From: Kineosporiaceae bacterium
Lineage (GTDB): Bacteria > Actinomycetota > Actinomycetes > Actinomycetales > Kineosporiaceae
Reading direction: 5' to 3'
Length of the DNA stretch: 40,582 nt
NCBI GenBank assembly: GCA_016794595.1
Contig: JAEUJN010000119.1
Location: forward strand, 1-40,582
The notes under the pieces were generated by a model. That model saw only the letters and a list, made by a program, of their open reading frames with translations. It did not search any database and was not told where the DNA came from. Each line of letters opens with the position of its first letter. The stretch's first letter is position 1. Of this stretch, positions 40,101 to 40,582 are shown piece after piece. Position numbers and translations under genes: made by a program.

Positions 40101-40582
40101 ATTCGGTGACCGCCACCGATGTTCAGGTTCCGGGGTTCAACGGGGACATGACGGTACGGCGCTCGTTCAACTCCTTCGCCCCCGCCGTCGCGGGACCGTT
40201 CGGGCCGGGCTGGGTCCTGTCCCTGGGCGTCGACACGGCGGGGTCGGCGTGGTCGGCGGTAACCGATCTCGGGTCGTTCGTGAAGGCCAGTGAGGCCGAC
40301 GGCGGCGCCTTGTACTTCGCGGTGCAGGCCGACGGGACGTATGAGCCGTTCGCGGATACCGCCGCCGCCGGCCTGTCCTTGTCCAAGACCGGGACTGGGA
40401 CCGGGACCAAGTACACGGTCGCCGACACCGAGGGCAATTCCACGGTGTTCGCCTACGCCTCCGGCACCGGCACCCCCTCGACGAGCAATGCGTGGCGGTA
40501 CCGGGTGGAGTCGGTGGTGCAGCCGGGGGTGAACCAGACCACCACCACCGCCTACAACGGTGACGGGACCCCGTTCCGGATG
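37199..40582 (+). CDS. Secreted DNRLRE/RHS-type surface protein, C-terminus cut by the window
   Basis: Open frame of 1,128 codons running to the window end without a stop. A basic N-terminus and hydrophobic core ('SAVVAVATTVALGIS') ending in 'VHASAA' form a signal peptide. A region rich in Pro/Ser/Thr lies at about 38180-38400. 'FPVTVDPTLSWMASQDSFV' opens a DNRLRE-type domain (about residues 440-630), followed by fibronectin/Ig-like segments. From about residue 945 'GPGSVSLLTGNYSVTATDV' and 'VRRSFNS...GPFGPGWVLSL' mark the start of an RHS/YD-repeat shell. Such wall-associated proteins often end in a toxin domain or act as adhesins. The start is uncertain: GTG at 37190, 37199, 37205 or 37226 all keep the signal peptide, and no clear ribosome-binding site decides. 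Confidence 0.85.
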   Translation, partial: MVVVAGTFVVRGPGSRGGWRSAVVAVATTVALGISSVHASAAVTPTPTDPLTPAAGPSLSAPSPASLSLAGSPSGSSPVDGAEGWSRPDLVGAQALARQVKARVEVLGERTESSALFVNADGSLTVQSFGGPRWVQRSRIVEGRPEPVWVDVDTTLVAGGVGTGAAGTVAPRAVSTGLVLSGGGDTVLARMVRDGVGVSVSAGAFGPGGRPGVLPVPVLAGNVATYAEVQAGVDLVVTATAVGFETRWVVKARPSGALNLELPVTVTGLAVRERAGGGVDYVNGDGEVVVSTAAPMMWDGRRNPLSETPVAVVNVPMTVRTSSGLPATDPAGVPAAPGAATPSVTSSVTPSVAPSGASSVPSSPAATPTTTTSPSASASPSVSPSASAPGAAAPGSRVGVNSPRVEPAGAVPGAKGASVVRFLALQPPAAFLADPGTVFPVTVDPTLSWMASQDSFVKSTAPSTAFPSDIRLHIGNDTAAVFRSFVEAPATVVSTIAGKSVSSASLRVFTSGQGSCGTGSNEAIRAWRVGAAFNSGWTWNTVPARVGAPVETIFNPAIGQFCPAGVQYGNVNITPIAQDWASGAYTNRVVELAAGQEATNAGYKRFIALENGSNQPMFEVTYTDTPSVPTNLSPAAGATIGKDSLVTSATVSDPSGAQVRARVFVQDASNGNAWVTPQAGTDCALVASGSTSTCPGVDVLNGRTYRWQVQAVNTAGTASAVTAWQNVTVDTTPPAAATVSSTAYPAGSWNPATPVAGSFTFSSASADVTSFRYWFNNAARTTVAATGTSPRTATLTLTPPVGANVLHVQALDAALNASTDAAYAFGAGVAVASPRNGDRTQASVRLLAHGPIAATKVTFQYKATSGSTWTTIPAAHVTLNGAGITWPVNTTVDAAKASSPSTLLWNVAATLGASDQAIDVQAVFADNGTGSWTSSNPPTVIVDRAAFGESYATDEIGPGSVSLLTGNYSVTATDVQVPGFNGDMTVRRSFNSFAPAVAGPFGPGWVLSLGVDTAGSAWSAVTDLGSFVKASEADGGALYFAVQADGTYEPFADTAAAGLSLSKTGTGTGTKYTVADTEGNSTVFAYASGTGTPSTSNAWRYRVESVVQPGVNQTTTTAYNGDGTPFRM

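Overview
The window is very GC-rich, its codons strongly prefer G or C in the third position, and many genes start with GTG and overlap by four bases (GTGA or ATGA). Together with FmdB/Ruc, a SepX/GlpR homologue, a Tad pilus cluster with SAF and LysM-BTAD proteins, and an XRE-ImmA-MAB_1171c module, this indicates an actinomycete (Actinomycetota). I cannot name the genus.

Left part (about 0.1-17.1 kb) is conserved actinobacterial core. On the minus strand lie 5-formyl-THF cyclo-ligase, a CPA-type antiporter, an FmdB/Ruc zinc-ribbon protein with its own CIRCE operator, methylthioadenosine phosphorylase and a SAF-domain protein. Facing them on the plus strand are a membrane GGDEF diguanylate cyclase, galU, moeA/glp, moaC, mogA, and then a RimJ-type acetyltransferase and SepX/GlpR. 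The order galU-glp-...-rimJ-glpR is the known actinobacterial neighbourhood of the gephyrin-like division protein Glp and its membrane receptor. A secreted fibrinogen-domain/beta-propeller protein and a BCCT osmolyte transporter sit among them on the minus strand. Strong hairpins separate the convergent units.

Centre (17.4-25.8 kb): a tRNA-Ala(CGC) with a terminator marks the start of an accessory region. First is a CBASS anti-phage operon: an HNH-SAVED nuclease (Cap5 type), a CD-NTase and a fused E2-E1 ligase (Cap2 type), with no JAB protease (Cap3). Facing it only 7 bp away is a second CD-NTase of the same clade with all catalytic residues kept. That second cyclase is the last gene of a minus-strand chain running from an EspR-like XRE regulator through an ImmA/IrrE peptidase, a MAB_1171c-like membrane protein, a PAP2-like membrane protein and a possible small ORF, most of them overlapping. 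The first cyclase has an extra flexible tail ending in glycine, as expected of a Cap2 substrate; the second lacks it. This double-cyclase arrangement is the most unusual thing in the window.

Right part (26-40.6 kb): a twelve-gene, almost fully overlapping plus-strand operon encodes a Tad/Flp pilus or secretion machine: lipoprotein, secreted protein, CpaB-like SAF protein, CpaE/TadZ, CpaF/TadA, TadB, TadC, a 66-residue Flp-like pilin, two TadE-like and one TadG-like pseudopilins, and a 957-residue LysM-BTAD membrane protein. A large secreted DNRLRE/RHS-type protein then runs off the right end, so its C-terminal (possibly toxic) part is not visible.
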